From: Ditylenchus dipsaci
Taxonomy: Eukaryota > Nematoda > Chromadorea > Rhabditida > Anguinidae
Length of the DNA: 64,000 bases
Assembly: GCA_004194705.1 (NCBI GenBank)
Contig: SADC01001282.1
Coordinates: 496,001 to 560,000 of the forward strand
Direction of reading: 5' to 3'
Positions 22,213 to 33,500 of this stretch are shown here, in pieces. The notes beneath the pieces were generated by a model, which saw nothing but the letters and a program-made list of their open reading frames with translations, did no database searches and was not told where the DNA came from. Within the stretch, counting starts at the first letter, position 1, and each line of letters starts with the position of its first letter. The translations under genes were made by a program, and so were the position numbers.

Positions 22213-23275
22213 CAGTCGACTCTCTACATAACGTCTTTCAAGGGACCGGCCAAAACGGGACGTTATGAAGAGAGAACGTTATATAGAGAGTCGTTATGTA
22301 GAGAGGCACTCGCCTATATATCACTCACCAGACGTTATGTAGAGAGTTTTTTAAAAAAAAACTGTTTATTTCAACAATAAATAGCACCCGAACAGACAAT
22401 CATGGGATGGGCATGAAATAAGTAGAAATACTCTTCTGCTTCAGTTTCTTCATGCGTTATTTGGCAAGCAAATCATCCATTTTATCGCACAGCAGCTGGA
22501 CTCAACAATGGCATTTTCGTCGGCGTATCGCTGGAGAATTTTCAAAGCTTCAATTGCTTCTCGTGTATTGACTGGCGGCTCTGAAACTTGGTCGATCTTC
22601 ATTAATTCGGTTTCACTGAAATCTTAACCCGTTAAAGAGCCGAGCAAAGCGAAAAAATCACCTTTCAGTCTCCGGCTCTTCCACTTCCGTTAAAAAATTG
22701 GCTGCAATTTCGGCCAGAGTTTTTTTTCTGCATTTCCTCCCAGAGTGTACTTTATTCTCCGCCAGCGCCTTCTTGTTCCAACTCGATCACAGCGTTTTCC
22801 TGATTCTCTCGACTGCCAGCGCCTTGCTTAAAACACAGAAAATCTTTTTTTGTGAAAAATAAAAGGCCTACTTCCGAGTTTTTTTCGGAAGCAGTTGGCG
22901 ATAGTTTTCGGCTTGACATTCGACCAGGAACGGTGAAGGAAGCGCAGCGCCTTGTAGAGATCAACTTTGTAATCTCTAAAACAGCAATTTTGAAAGCTGA
23001 CCAAACTGAACATATTAGAAGCAAAAAATGAGTTATTTTCTTGTCGAGACGCTTTCAATTTTAATTTTTTTTCGAAAAGACGTTATATGGAGAGGCATCT
23101 TTAAAGGAGTGTCCAGCCGAATCGGGACGTTATGTAGAGAGAGACGTTATGTGGAGAGTCGCTATATAGAGAGGCAATTGTTCGAGTATTTAGTTTAGAC
23201 CAACCAAACCAGTTTCACTGGGACGTTATGAGGAGAGGACGTTATATAGAGAGTCGTTATGTAGAGAGTCGACTG
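22213..23275 (-). mobile_element. pogo/Tigger-type element, degenerate
   Basis: Ends CAGTCGACTCTCTACATAAC and GTTATGTAGAGAGTCGACTG with TA on both sides. The terminal regions repeat the words GACGTTATGTAGAGAG and TCGTTATGTAGAGAG several times, up to 120 bases inward. The interior keeps transposase remnants on the minus strand. CAGT ends, TA target and this coding remnant are typical of pogo/Tigger. Confidence 0.85.
22447..23058 (-). pseudogene. Tigger transposase C-terminal remnant
   Basis: In 22980-22870 the minus strand reads DYKVDLYKALRFLHRSW then SNVKPKTIANCFRKK, matching the Tigger pattern of aliphatic helix, W, V-x-P-x-T-I-x-N-C-F-R-K after the DDE domain. In 22625-22455 it reads PPVNTREAIEALKILQRYAD to a stop, the usual C-terminal helix. 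The two parts are separated by gaps and frameshifts; the catalytic domain and N-terminal CENP-B-like domain are missing. Confidence 0.75.
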
Positions 23276-24123
23276 TATGTGAATTTTTATGTAAATATTT
23301 TTTCACATATTTTTAAATGTTTTTACTTGCTCTCAGTACTTTTGATCAAATTTTTTCACCAAAGTTACCTTTTTCACATGCTTTGTACCAAAATTTTATA
23401 ATCTAATTAATTAAGTGGTTGGTATGTATTTGATAAGATGTACACTGCTTGTTACCTCTTTTTCATGTCTTTTGAATCAACTGACGGAGACAGACACAGA
23501 GCTTGTTTTTATTCTTGTTTTTATTTGTCTGATACCATCATCTTTGAGTGCTCAAGCAAAAAAAGGCCACAGTTTAAAGATAATAGCACGATTTTTGTTG
23601 TGCTTGAAATTAATAAAGCAGGAAACGCAATAAAATCTGGCGACACATTTCTTCTCAACAAGGTCTTAAGAACAAAAACTTACTGATCAAATTAAAAAGA
23701 CTTGTATTTAGAAACTTTAACATGGGAAAGACAGGGCGTCCTAACGATATATTCTTGTAATATTACGAAATCATTTTTTGAGCGTGTATCAACATCCTAT
23801 CGATAATTATGAATTGTAATTTTGTTGTTAATATGTCTTGTGTTTCTAGTAAAAATAAAAATATTTAAATAAATAAAAATTATAGCAAGACCAATTTTTG
23901 TGAAAAACAACAGGGGAGACCAAGGCAATTTTGGACACCAATTCTCCACCAGTGCCATTAAATGCGCAAAATAAGGTGTGAAACGCCTTTTTCAGTTAAC
24001 GGTGCATAATACAATAACTGCATCGGATAGTGCTCTGAAATAAACTGAAACGAGGCTTATAAAATGTTCAACAAACGTTTAAAAGTATATAAAAAAAAGA
24101 TTTCGACGTGAAGCCTGCTCAAC
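23276..24123. other. No gene recognised
   Basis: AT-rich sequence with overlapping 70-80-codon open frames at 23415-23686 (+) that show no domain. AATAAA-like words cluster near 23850-23880. Confidence 0.4.
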
Positions 24124-24389
24124 GCTAGACAAAACAAAAATACTAACACTATATTCGTGTTCAGCATGTTCAGCATGGTCGATATACCTAATTCTCACAC
24201 TCACTGTCAAATTTCAAATTCCGCTTGAGACAAAAAACATTTAAAATTTGAAAAAATTGAATTTGAACAATTTTTTGTTGAGCGGAATTTGAAATTTGAC
24301 AGTGAGTGTGAGAATTAAAGGAAGTTCCTTAAGTGAATCGACCATGCTATACACAGGAATACGGTGTTTTAATTTTTGTTTTGTCTAGG
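24124..24389. mobile_element. MITE with CTAGACAAAACAAAAAT ends and palindromic core
   Basis: CTAGACAAAACAAAAATAC at the left and AATTTTTGTTTTGTCTAG at the right; inner arms CAGCATGGTCGAT / ATCGACCATGCT; core 24191-24317 is a near-perfect palindrome (AATTCTCACACTCACTGTCA ... TGACAGTGAGTGTGAGAATT) containing the TCCGCTTGAGACAA hairpin words. Confidence 0.75.
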
Positions 24390-24481
24390 GTTCAAAGACG
24401 AAAACAGACATTTTTGAAACTTGCGCTTTTCGAAACGGTAAATGCCGAAAATCAATGCAGCCGTAATAATAGAGAAAATAC

Positions 24482-27129
24482 TAGAGATGACGACAACGCA
24501 ATATATTGCATTGCAATATTGCATTGCATTGCAACTTTTCAGGCAAAATACATTGCATTGCAATATTGCACTTTAGATTTTGAAAATATTGCATATTGCA
24601 TTGCAAATCGTAAAATATATTGCATTGCAAAAAATATTGCAATGGTCAAATTTCCCGAAAGGAAAATAATTGACCATTTCTAGACTGTTAAAATTGTTTT
24701 TTGATTTTTTTATTTTTTTGTCTGTTATTTTTTTCTTGCTCTCATAATCTTTTCAGTGTTTTCTTTTTTTCAGAATGAGCCTGCTGTGAAAACTTTTGCT
24801 CGAGGAGAAGAAGCCAGTCGATTTCTCTTCACAAAGCTGTCGCAAACTGAAGCCAAGTGCAATGCGTGTGAGCAGCAAATAAAACTGAACAATAGGGGAA
24901 CAAGCAATCTGAAGAGTCATTTGCCCAAAAATCCAGCCTATCTCAAGCAATTCAACGAAATGGAACTAGCACAGCAATCAAAAAGGTAGCAATGCAAGAA
25001 GAAATGGCTCACTTTATTGTCAGAGGAAAGGGTAATTTTTTATTTCATTTCGCGGCCAATTTTATTTACATTTTTTTTACAGGAGATCTCTCAGCGCTCG
25101 ACAAGAAAATCATGCATCATATTGCCTGCACGAACCAGTCATTCGCCGTTGTTGAAGCCGAGACGTTCAAAGCACTTCTGTCACCAACTGATCAGGGCAA
25201 TCTCAAGGGCCGAGAACACTACACCAAATGGGTCATGCCAAGAGTCTACGCAGCAGTCAAGAAGGAAGTCGTTGCTCGCCTCAACAATTGCTCAGCTCTT
25301 TCGTTCACATCGGATATTTGGTCGGAAACAGACAGCTTTATCAGGTACATATTTTTGATAGATTGTAAGTGAAAAATCAATTTTTTAAGCCTCACTGCAC
25401 ATGGAATAGACTCTAAATGGAAGCGGCACAAATTTGTTCTCTGCGTCCGCCACTTTCCTGGGAGCCACAACTCTGAATCAATTGGTGCAATCGTCAACAA
25501 AATGCTGAAAGAATGGGGAATTGTCAAAAAGAAGCAGCATGTCTTTTTGCGAGATGAGGGTGCAAATATGAAAAAGGTTTGATTATTCTTGCACTTGGAG
25601 TTTTGCTGTTTATTATTTGTATTTAGGCTTTCGAAGACGGTGGCTTCCTCCACGCAGACTGCGGTGCTCACAAACTCAATTTGATCGTTAACAATTCGCT
25701 CTTCAAGACAGGAGAAATAAAAAGCATGCTGGAGTCTTCTCGCAAGCTGGTCGGTCACTTCAATCACTCAACTCTGGCTATTGATCGACTGAAGGATGAA
25801 CAACAAGGCGCCGGACTCCCACAACACCAATTAAAGCAGGTTTGTGTCTTCGCGTTTTTCGCGTGGATGCTGAAGCATTTTTATAGGACGTGCCAACACG
25901 ATGGAACTCAACCTACTACATGGGACAAAGACTGCTGGAGCAAAGAGCGGCTGTGGATCTCTATCTGACTCGTCATAACAAACGCCAGTTGGAATTGTCA
26001 GCCGAAGAATGGGTACTGCTGGAGAAAATCGTCCACATCCTTGAGCCAATGGAAGCAGCCTCAAAGCAGATGTGTAGAGCTGATGAGCCTATCTCGATCC
26101 AACTTCCAATCGCCACCGCACTCGACACAGAAATGGTAGCCATCAGGGCTCCGGAACTTCAAGAAATGCGCAACTCTATCCTTAATCTTCTGGCAAACAA
26201 GTTCGATCTGGCGAACAACAAGTAAATCTTTATTTTTGCTAGAAACTACCTGCCTTATTCCATTCTTTTATAGAATTTACGCTCTGGCCATGTTCCTGGA
26301 CCCTCGTTTCAAGGATCGCTTCGCCGTCGACAAGGTCAAGTTCAATACCAATGTCGCTAGTTGGATCCAAGAGGAGTGTGAGAAGAACATCAATGTCTGT
26401 GACGCAGGTTTGCTTTTGTACAACTTTTGTTTAATTGTGGAATTAACCTATCTTTTTTAGAAGCTCTCCTCCTCCAATCTCCTCCTCCAAAGCGCTCTCA
26501 CTCGTTCTTTACCCGGCATGCTGAGATGTTCGTCGATGAAGACAGAGCTGAAAATCAACAAACCAGTGACGCAATGATCGAGATAAAGGCTTACAACAAG
26601 CAGCGGTGCATCGACTCAGAGAAGGATCCATTGGACTATTGGAAGGTACGTTTTTGAATTAAAAACCTTTTCATCTCTATTTGTGTTCATTTAGGATAAC
26701 AGCAAGACGTTCCCAATTCTGGCCAATATTGCTCGTCGATTTCTGTCTGCCCCAGCCACAAGTCAGCCAAGTGAACAGCTATTTTCCGTGGCCAGGGATG
26801 TCTATGACTACAGAAGATCTAACCTCAATTCAGAAACAGCCGAACAACTAATATTTTTGAACAAGAATCTCCCAATGTTGAAATATACATATTGAATTGA
26901 TCTCATTTGATGTTATTTTTGCTGAATACATGTTTGAAAATGTAAATTTTGGTCAACTTTTATTAAATATTGCAATATATTGCACAGTATATTGCAATCC
27001 GAATATTTTGCAATATATTGCGCAATATATTGCAACACAGCTCTTCTAAACATTGCATATTGCATTGCAAAAGGAAAAGCCCAAAAATATTGCATTGCAA
27101 CATTGCAAAAAGGCAAATCGTCATCACTA
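24482..27129 (+). mobile_element. hAT transposon 1, nearly intact
   Basis: Ends TAGAGATGACGA and TCGTCATCACTA, with perfect 8-bp direct repeats GAAAATAC at 24474-24481 and 27130-27137. The 100-150 bases inside each end are arrays of ATTGCA/TGCAAT words (for example TATTGCATTGCAATATTGCA). The element sits inside the right terminus (GAGAAAATACGGTA) of a TACCGTATT-family MITE. It carries an eight- or nine-exon transposase gene. Confidence 0.9.
24756..26895 (+). pseudogene. hAT transposase, BED finger to C-terminal dimerisation domain
   Basis: Order of parts: BED-type zinc finger (KCNACEQQI ... SNLKSHL) near 24850-24930; ALSFTSDIWSE at 25300; HADCGAHKLNLIV at 25650; DVPTRWNSTYYM at 25885; PRFKDRF near 26305; and the hAT dimerisation block [18 protein letters not shown] at 26750, stop at 26895. 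Introns are GT-AG, about 45-60 nt. Two lesions are visible: the ATG AGC start found in the related element is out of frame here, apparently by a 4-base loss, and one base is missing in an A run near 24985, breaking the frame between the BED exon and MQEEMAHF. Otherwise all exons are open, so it decayed recently. Confidence 0.85.
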
Positions 27130-27137
27130 GAAAATAC

Positions 27138-27524
27138 GGTATAAAGAAAAAAACATATTTTTTTTTGCAGTCTTTTTCTAAGTTTTCTCTATTTTTGGTT
27201 CTTTAAACAATGTTTGTTCGACAATCCAGTAAACATTTGTAACTTTAAAGAAGGGCAGTAGTCCTTTTGCATAAAATATTGGTAATAGTATCCATGCCAA
27301 CCACCACTTCTAAGATGGCCAATTCAAAATAATTGACGAGACTTGTTCTCAGGAAGTTGTGCCGTAAAAGAAGTGCTAACAGCTGGCAAATAACTTTTCA
27401 TCGAGTTCTAGAAATTCAAACAGTTTTTTGAGCACCTTAAAAATTGTATTTTAGTCAAAGCATAGGTCACTTATGTCGAAGGATATTCTATTGCCAACTT
27501 GAATCCTTTATTTTTGTTAAAGAA
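27138..27524. other. Upstream region of the large secreted-protein gene
   Basis: AT-rich, includes the last bases of the MITE end into which the hAT jumped. No TATA box or other promoter element can be assigned with confidence. Confidence 0.35.
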
Positions 27525-30500
27525 ATGACGCTTGTAGCAGCAGTATTAGTTTATTTTTCGGCTCTTTGCTGTGGATTTCCACAAATTTCACTTTTAAATC
27601 ATGGTATACTTTCTTTTTATGATTTATAAACGTGCCTTGAGAAATAATTGACTATTGTAGTTGTTTCTAAATGTTACACAATTAGCATTACACACCCTTC
27701 TCCCTTTTTAACCACTATTTTATGATTAAGACATGGTATGTAACTGCTCTTTTTTAAAAGAATTGTACTTTTTTTGGAACTTGAAATTTTTTTATTTTTG
27801 AAGTTTTTAGTCAAAATCTTTTTTTATTGCCCAAAGAAGGCAATAAGCACCGGATAAAATGGCATTTTTGACGTAAAATAATCGAATTGTACTTTTTTGG
27901 CCAACTGTACTTCGTTTTCAAAATTTTGAGTTACCGTATTCTCTCTAATAGAACCACACCCCTAAGAAGGGTTGAAAAATAGAACCACATGTGGTTCTAT
28001 TAGAGAGAATACGTTACTTACCCTGAGTTAAGGCCACTTTCGATTGACAAATTCGATATATTTCTTTTAATTCAAAAATTTTTTCCAGGGGAGGCGGCTA
28101 ATAGAGAAAATACTGTAGCTAAAAAAATTAACGTCAACTTAAAAAATCTAAAAAACTAAAAAATAAATAAAGGTTTAGGTGCATTGATCCCAATCAACAA
28201 GAGAAAGACAAGTTTTCAGCTTCTTACGTGTGATTTCGCGTGCATTAACGGCAAGTGTAATCCAATCACTAGGTTTGCTGACTGTGTGGGTTTTAAGTAG
28301 TTTATAATTGTTATTGTAGGAGCTGTGTGTGCAATGAAGGCTGGAGTGGTGGTGCTTGTGATGTGTGTTCTATCGGCAAAATCTGTGACTGGTCAATTTC
28401 TCGTCCAGCTATTTCAATTATTTTGCCTCAAACTGGCCCTGTTGCTTCTACTACTTCTGAGCATGGTTCCTCTTCTCATACTGGTTTTGTGTTTGCGCAT
28501 GGTCGGGGATTTCCGAGGTTGTCTGATTTCTATAAAAAAGCTTTAAAAGCCGTTGTTTTACTTTAGAGGAAAAGATGCTCGATACAACTGCTTGTTTGGT
28601 GGTGTGGCTACAGAAGGTCAATGGCTTAGCAACTCAGTGGTTCGCTGCACTCAACCTCCAAGAGCTCATGTTGGCAAGGTATGTCCTTAGGTACAAAAAT
28701 CAAGCGCTGTAGAATTTTTTTTAATCGGCACCCAAAGACTTAATTAACCGTAGCTTTTCAAAGCCTAGTCACTACTTGTCGACCAAATCCAACTGTCCCA
28801 TCACTTTTTTAAGGAATTTTGACCCACAAAATTATTAAAAAAAAGGCAGAAAAATATTTACTTTTTAATCATTGGGCTCTTGATTCAACTCCGTAGCATA
28901 GTGGCTGTGTCATCTCCAGGCTTAGCCTCCTTCCGTTCCCAACGGACGAGGGCGGATTTGAAAGAAGCAGGACGCCACATAAAAATGTTCCGAAGATGTC
29001 GTGAAAAAATAAAATATTCTGTAATTTTTACCTAAAACTTATTTAGCACGCTTTCAATTTGGTGCCACTTGGAACAAATGCTTACATTCCTTATGAAGTT
29101 GAGACAATGGTAAGCATGTTTCGAATACGAAATAACCACTCAGGCTCCAAGCGGCGTAATTGAGATTCTACCTTGAACACGAATCCGGTGTCAGAATCAA
29201 TGGGTTTCTTAGTAGAACAAAAGTTATTGTACATTCGTGTTAGAACTCATTTACTAATTTTGATCATATGGTCAATATATTATGATAAAGAGATGTTACA
29301 TTTAATGTCAAAACAACCTTGAAATTTCGTTACTTCTTTTCGTCAAAAAATTTAGCTAGATATCTTCTCAACAAATCTCAATATAAGCCTTGCAGAATGT
29401 CAGAGGAGGGAATTAGGAAAATTCTTAGCCCAATAAACAATTCGGTATTCATCTTGAATTCCCAGATCAAAACAGTTTGTTCTTTTTATTTAAAAGCTGA
29501 ATTCATAGCTGTCTTTTTGGTATATTATAAGCCTAGATGTGGTGTAACAACAATGATGCTTTACTTGAAAACCTGTAGATAACCAGCTGAATTCTTACCG
29601 TGACAATGTGTCCTGTGTTTCCTTCTGAGCCCATTCTGTCCCACATCATCACAGTGCAAAACAAAAACGATTGGCACCATCGTGTTCAGCATGAAATTCT
29701 GAATCAGGAATCTTAATTACGCCGCTTGGGAGCCGGAGTGTTAATCGCATTTTTTATAAAGAACATTGACATTTAGCACCATTACACTTTTTTCATGAAT
29801 TGTGATGCGTCTTCTTGCCAAGGCAGTTGTTTAGGACCTTTGTGTCTTTGCCGTCTGCATTCGCAAACTGGACAACGGTATATTGACATTTATTCTTGAC
29901 TTTGCTTCAGTATAAGTATGATTTTAGATGTGAAATATCGAACCTTGAAACTGAAACTAATTCAACCGTGATAGAAAATGATCCAGCAATAACACATGCT
30001 CAAGAACTACAACCTTATATTGCGAAAATTCCTGTCCAGGTTGTCGTGATTATTTATGCTTTCTACGCATTAACGTGTCCTGAAAAATCGTGGCTGGGTA
30101 TACCAACTTAATTTTTTTTAGAAAACTTTCGCAATAATATCACAAGCAATTCACCGTGTTTTTTATGAAACCATAATTTTCTATCAACTCAACCCCCACT
30201 CCCCCTCGACTTTTAAGACTATATCTTCGCCTAAGGCAAACATTTTACACTGTTGATTGTTCTGTATTTTTATCATTCGTAAGCTCAACCAATTCAGCTT
30301 TTTAGATTTTAGTTGGAAATTTCGACATTTCCAGATCGAACTAAAATTTATCCGATTTTCGAGGTTTAAAAAAATTCTCATAGAGACTTGATAGAAGATA
30401 TATGGTATGAAAAAATCTACGGAAGTTGTTAAATTGGCGGCGCCAAAAAAGTAGGGATACGATTGGCGGCGTAAAGAAAAATACGGTGGAAGTGAATTCG

Positions 30501-33500
30501 GCGGCGGGAAAAACGGCGGCGGAAGAAAACGGCGGAATTTTAAAAGGGACTTTGCGTATGGCTGCCGTGCACATAACGATTTCTGACACCAAGCTCGTGT
30601 CCAGCATGGTCGCTTCGCTTATTAAAATACTTTTCATTATAAAATCTCACTAATATTTTGAATCCCACTCGAGACAACAAAAAGTTCAAATCTATTTTAG
30701 GAAAAAAATTTCGGACTTTTCTAAGGACAATACTTTTTTTGGCGTAAAAACACTTTTTTTGGCGCAAATCCACTTTTTGTTGGAGCAAATTTTTGTTTTT
30801 CGTAATTAGATTAAAAATTTTCAACTTTTTCAAAAAGTTTTAACGTCATCATGTAGCCCTGCTATTCTAGTTTCTGATGATGTATCATTTATTGCATAAT
30901 CTTGAAAAAATGTAATACAAAGAGGTAAAAGTATGAACCAAATTAGAGAAACAATTTGGTTCATACTTTTACTTTTTTGTATTACATTTTTCAAGATTAT
31001 GCAATAAATGATACATCATCAGAAACTAGAATAGCAGGGCTACATGATGACGTTAAAACTTTTTGAAAAAGTTGAAAATTTTTAATCTAATTACGAAAAA
31101 CAAAATTTGCTCCAACAAAAAGTGGATTTGCGCCAAAAAAAGTGTTTTTGCGCCAAAAAAGAGTATTGTCCACTTTTTAAAGTTGAATATATGTTGTCTT
31201 GAGTGGGATTCAAAATATGAGCCAGATATTTGACTAGAGTTGGGCAAAATACCGGTGCTTTATTTTCCCGGTATTAATACCGGTAACCGGTATTTTTCGG
31301 TATTTTATTACCAAATGGTCAAAAAGGGGGGGGGGGCGACCACTGCATAAAAGTGAAAAAATTTGAAATTTTTCATTTTTTTCGTACGATACACTATTCG
31401 CGCATACTATTCGCATACTATCATATACTATTCGCGTATACGCATACATATCGTACGAAAAACTTAGAATTTTTGAAATTTTTTTCACTTTGTTGACTTG
31501 GTCCCCCTTCAGAAAAAAACATTATCAACCACTTTCATAATACCGAATATCCATAGCCGGTCTTTTATTAACAAAGTACTGGTATTAATACCATTGGACA
31601 ACCCTATATTTGACTAAAGATCATTTTATTTTAGCAAAGCGACCATGCTGGACACAGGTTCGGTGTCAGAAAAAAAGACGCCGCCGTTATTTCTGCCGTT
31701 ATTCTTTCCGCCGCCGAATCGTATCTCCAGCGCAAAATAATAAAAAACTTGTTTCCTGACATTTTCTTAGATAAAAATCCAATTTCGGAAAAAAGTTTTT
31801 GACTGAAGCTTGACTTTCTTTTTGGAGCCAACAAGGTCACCCACCCTGGTCTACGATATTCTACCGCATTATGGTCACTGAAGCTCCGGAAAAAGCCTCT
31901 AAATTCGTTTTGGTAAAGATTTCTCATCTTATAAGGCTTGAGAGTTGGGAGACTAAGACATGATTGTTTTGAGATATTTAATTGCAACTAAAGCCGATAA
32001 TTTTTATAAAATCAAATATTTGATGTACAGAGTCCATCAAGTCACCTAACCATTCTCTACACTGACATAGACCAACTGACCATTGATCCATTTGAAAACA
32101 CTGTGGAGTGGGACCAACCAATTGGAAACAATAAGCCATACCACATATCTATTCAAGCTGTTAGTGCTAACTCCGTAAATGTGCTTAATTGGACATTGAC
32201 GGTGGAGCCCAGCTACATTCCTGTGGTTGACAATGTCACATTTTCTAACGACAGTGTTACCAATAATAGAATTGTTTATGGTGTGATCCAATCGCGAAAT
32301 CATTCCAGCAGCAACAAGTCTATCGACACGGTTAGTTTTTGAAGTTTTACATTTTTAAATATAAATCTGACATATTTTGACCTAAGACCTTCGAAATTTT
32401 CAATTATCAATTTCTATCAAGAAGTAGGTCAAAATACGGCAGTAGCGTCAAAATATTTGTACTTTTTGCAATACAAAATCTTTTTATTTTTGTAATTTTC
32501 CGGCAAATTTTTTTATGGCAATAAGCACTAGATAAAATTCGGTACGTGACAAAACGCCCTGGATCGAGAAAAGAGGACAAAACGCCCTAGATCGACTAAA
32601 ATGGACGGAACGTCCTAGATCGAAAAAAGGGGAAATGCGTTTTAAAGGACCATAGCCGTCGCCGACAACGAGAATTTCAAATCTTTTAATTCGCGCGGGA
32701 CAGTTCTCTTTTCTCGCACTGTACTCTTTGACTTGCTTCTAATGACTCTCGATCCAGGGCGTTTTGCCCTGTCAGGGCATTTTGGATTTAGGGCGTTTTG
32801 TCCCTGTCCGGATAAAATGACCATTTTTCTTCAAAGTTAAACCTTTAAACTTACTTTTAGATGACCAAAAAAGTGCCTATCACCCTAAAAGTATATCTGG
32901 ATTCGTCCACGAATCTTGTGGAAACCGTACAGACTTTTTCTACTACAGATGAGCAGCACATTTTAAAATATGAGCTATACCCCTATATTGATGTTCCTGG
33001 AAGATACTCTATAGTTACTTTTTTTATCTAAAAATGCATAAAAACTGAAAAAATTACAGACAGCTCAACACCCTCACACCGATTCTGCTGACAACAGTTT
33101 TGTGGAATGGATTGAGGATGAATTCAAGATAGAAGCCCAGCAGCTGGAAATCGTGATCAATGAGAAAAATTTTACAGAATCTTATCGAATTTTTGCGAAA
33201 AGCAAGGTTTTGTGTGTTGAAAATACGGCTGAGTGGATGGTTGAGGTGCTGGAGCCTAGGAAGTTCATCTCAATCGCTTCGTTTAGTCAGTCAATTGTAA
33301 GTTAGCAATTTTTATTAGATAATTTCTCAGAAAAGACCTTGCGAGGTGTTCTTCTTAGAGCTGTGAAATTCACAGTTCAATTGCAAATTGGTCAATTGAC
33401 CGAAAGTCGATCAATTGCACAGCCATGATATAAAACTCTAAAACACATCGAATTAACTATTTCCGATTTAAAAACATGCTTATGGCCCTATCCTAGAAGA

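Larger units (their letters stand above)
30434..31733. mobile_element. Outer TIR element GGCGGCG in intron 5
   Basis: Left: GGGATACGATTGGCGGCG and CTGACACCAAGCTCGTGTCC AGCATGGTCGCTTCGC; right: AAGCGACCATGCTGGACACA and GCCGCCGAATCGTATCTCC. The pair encloses the foldback at 30652-31220 and the hAT MITE at 31235-31606. Confidence 0.65.

Noticed and set aside
24490..24660. ATTGCA repeat array as CRISPR or satellite
   Set aside because: There are no unique spacers, the genome is eukaryotic, and the array coincides with hAT subterminal regions.
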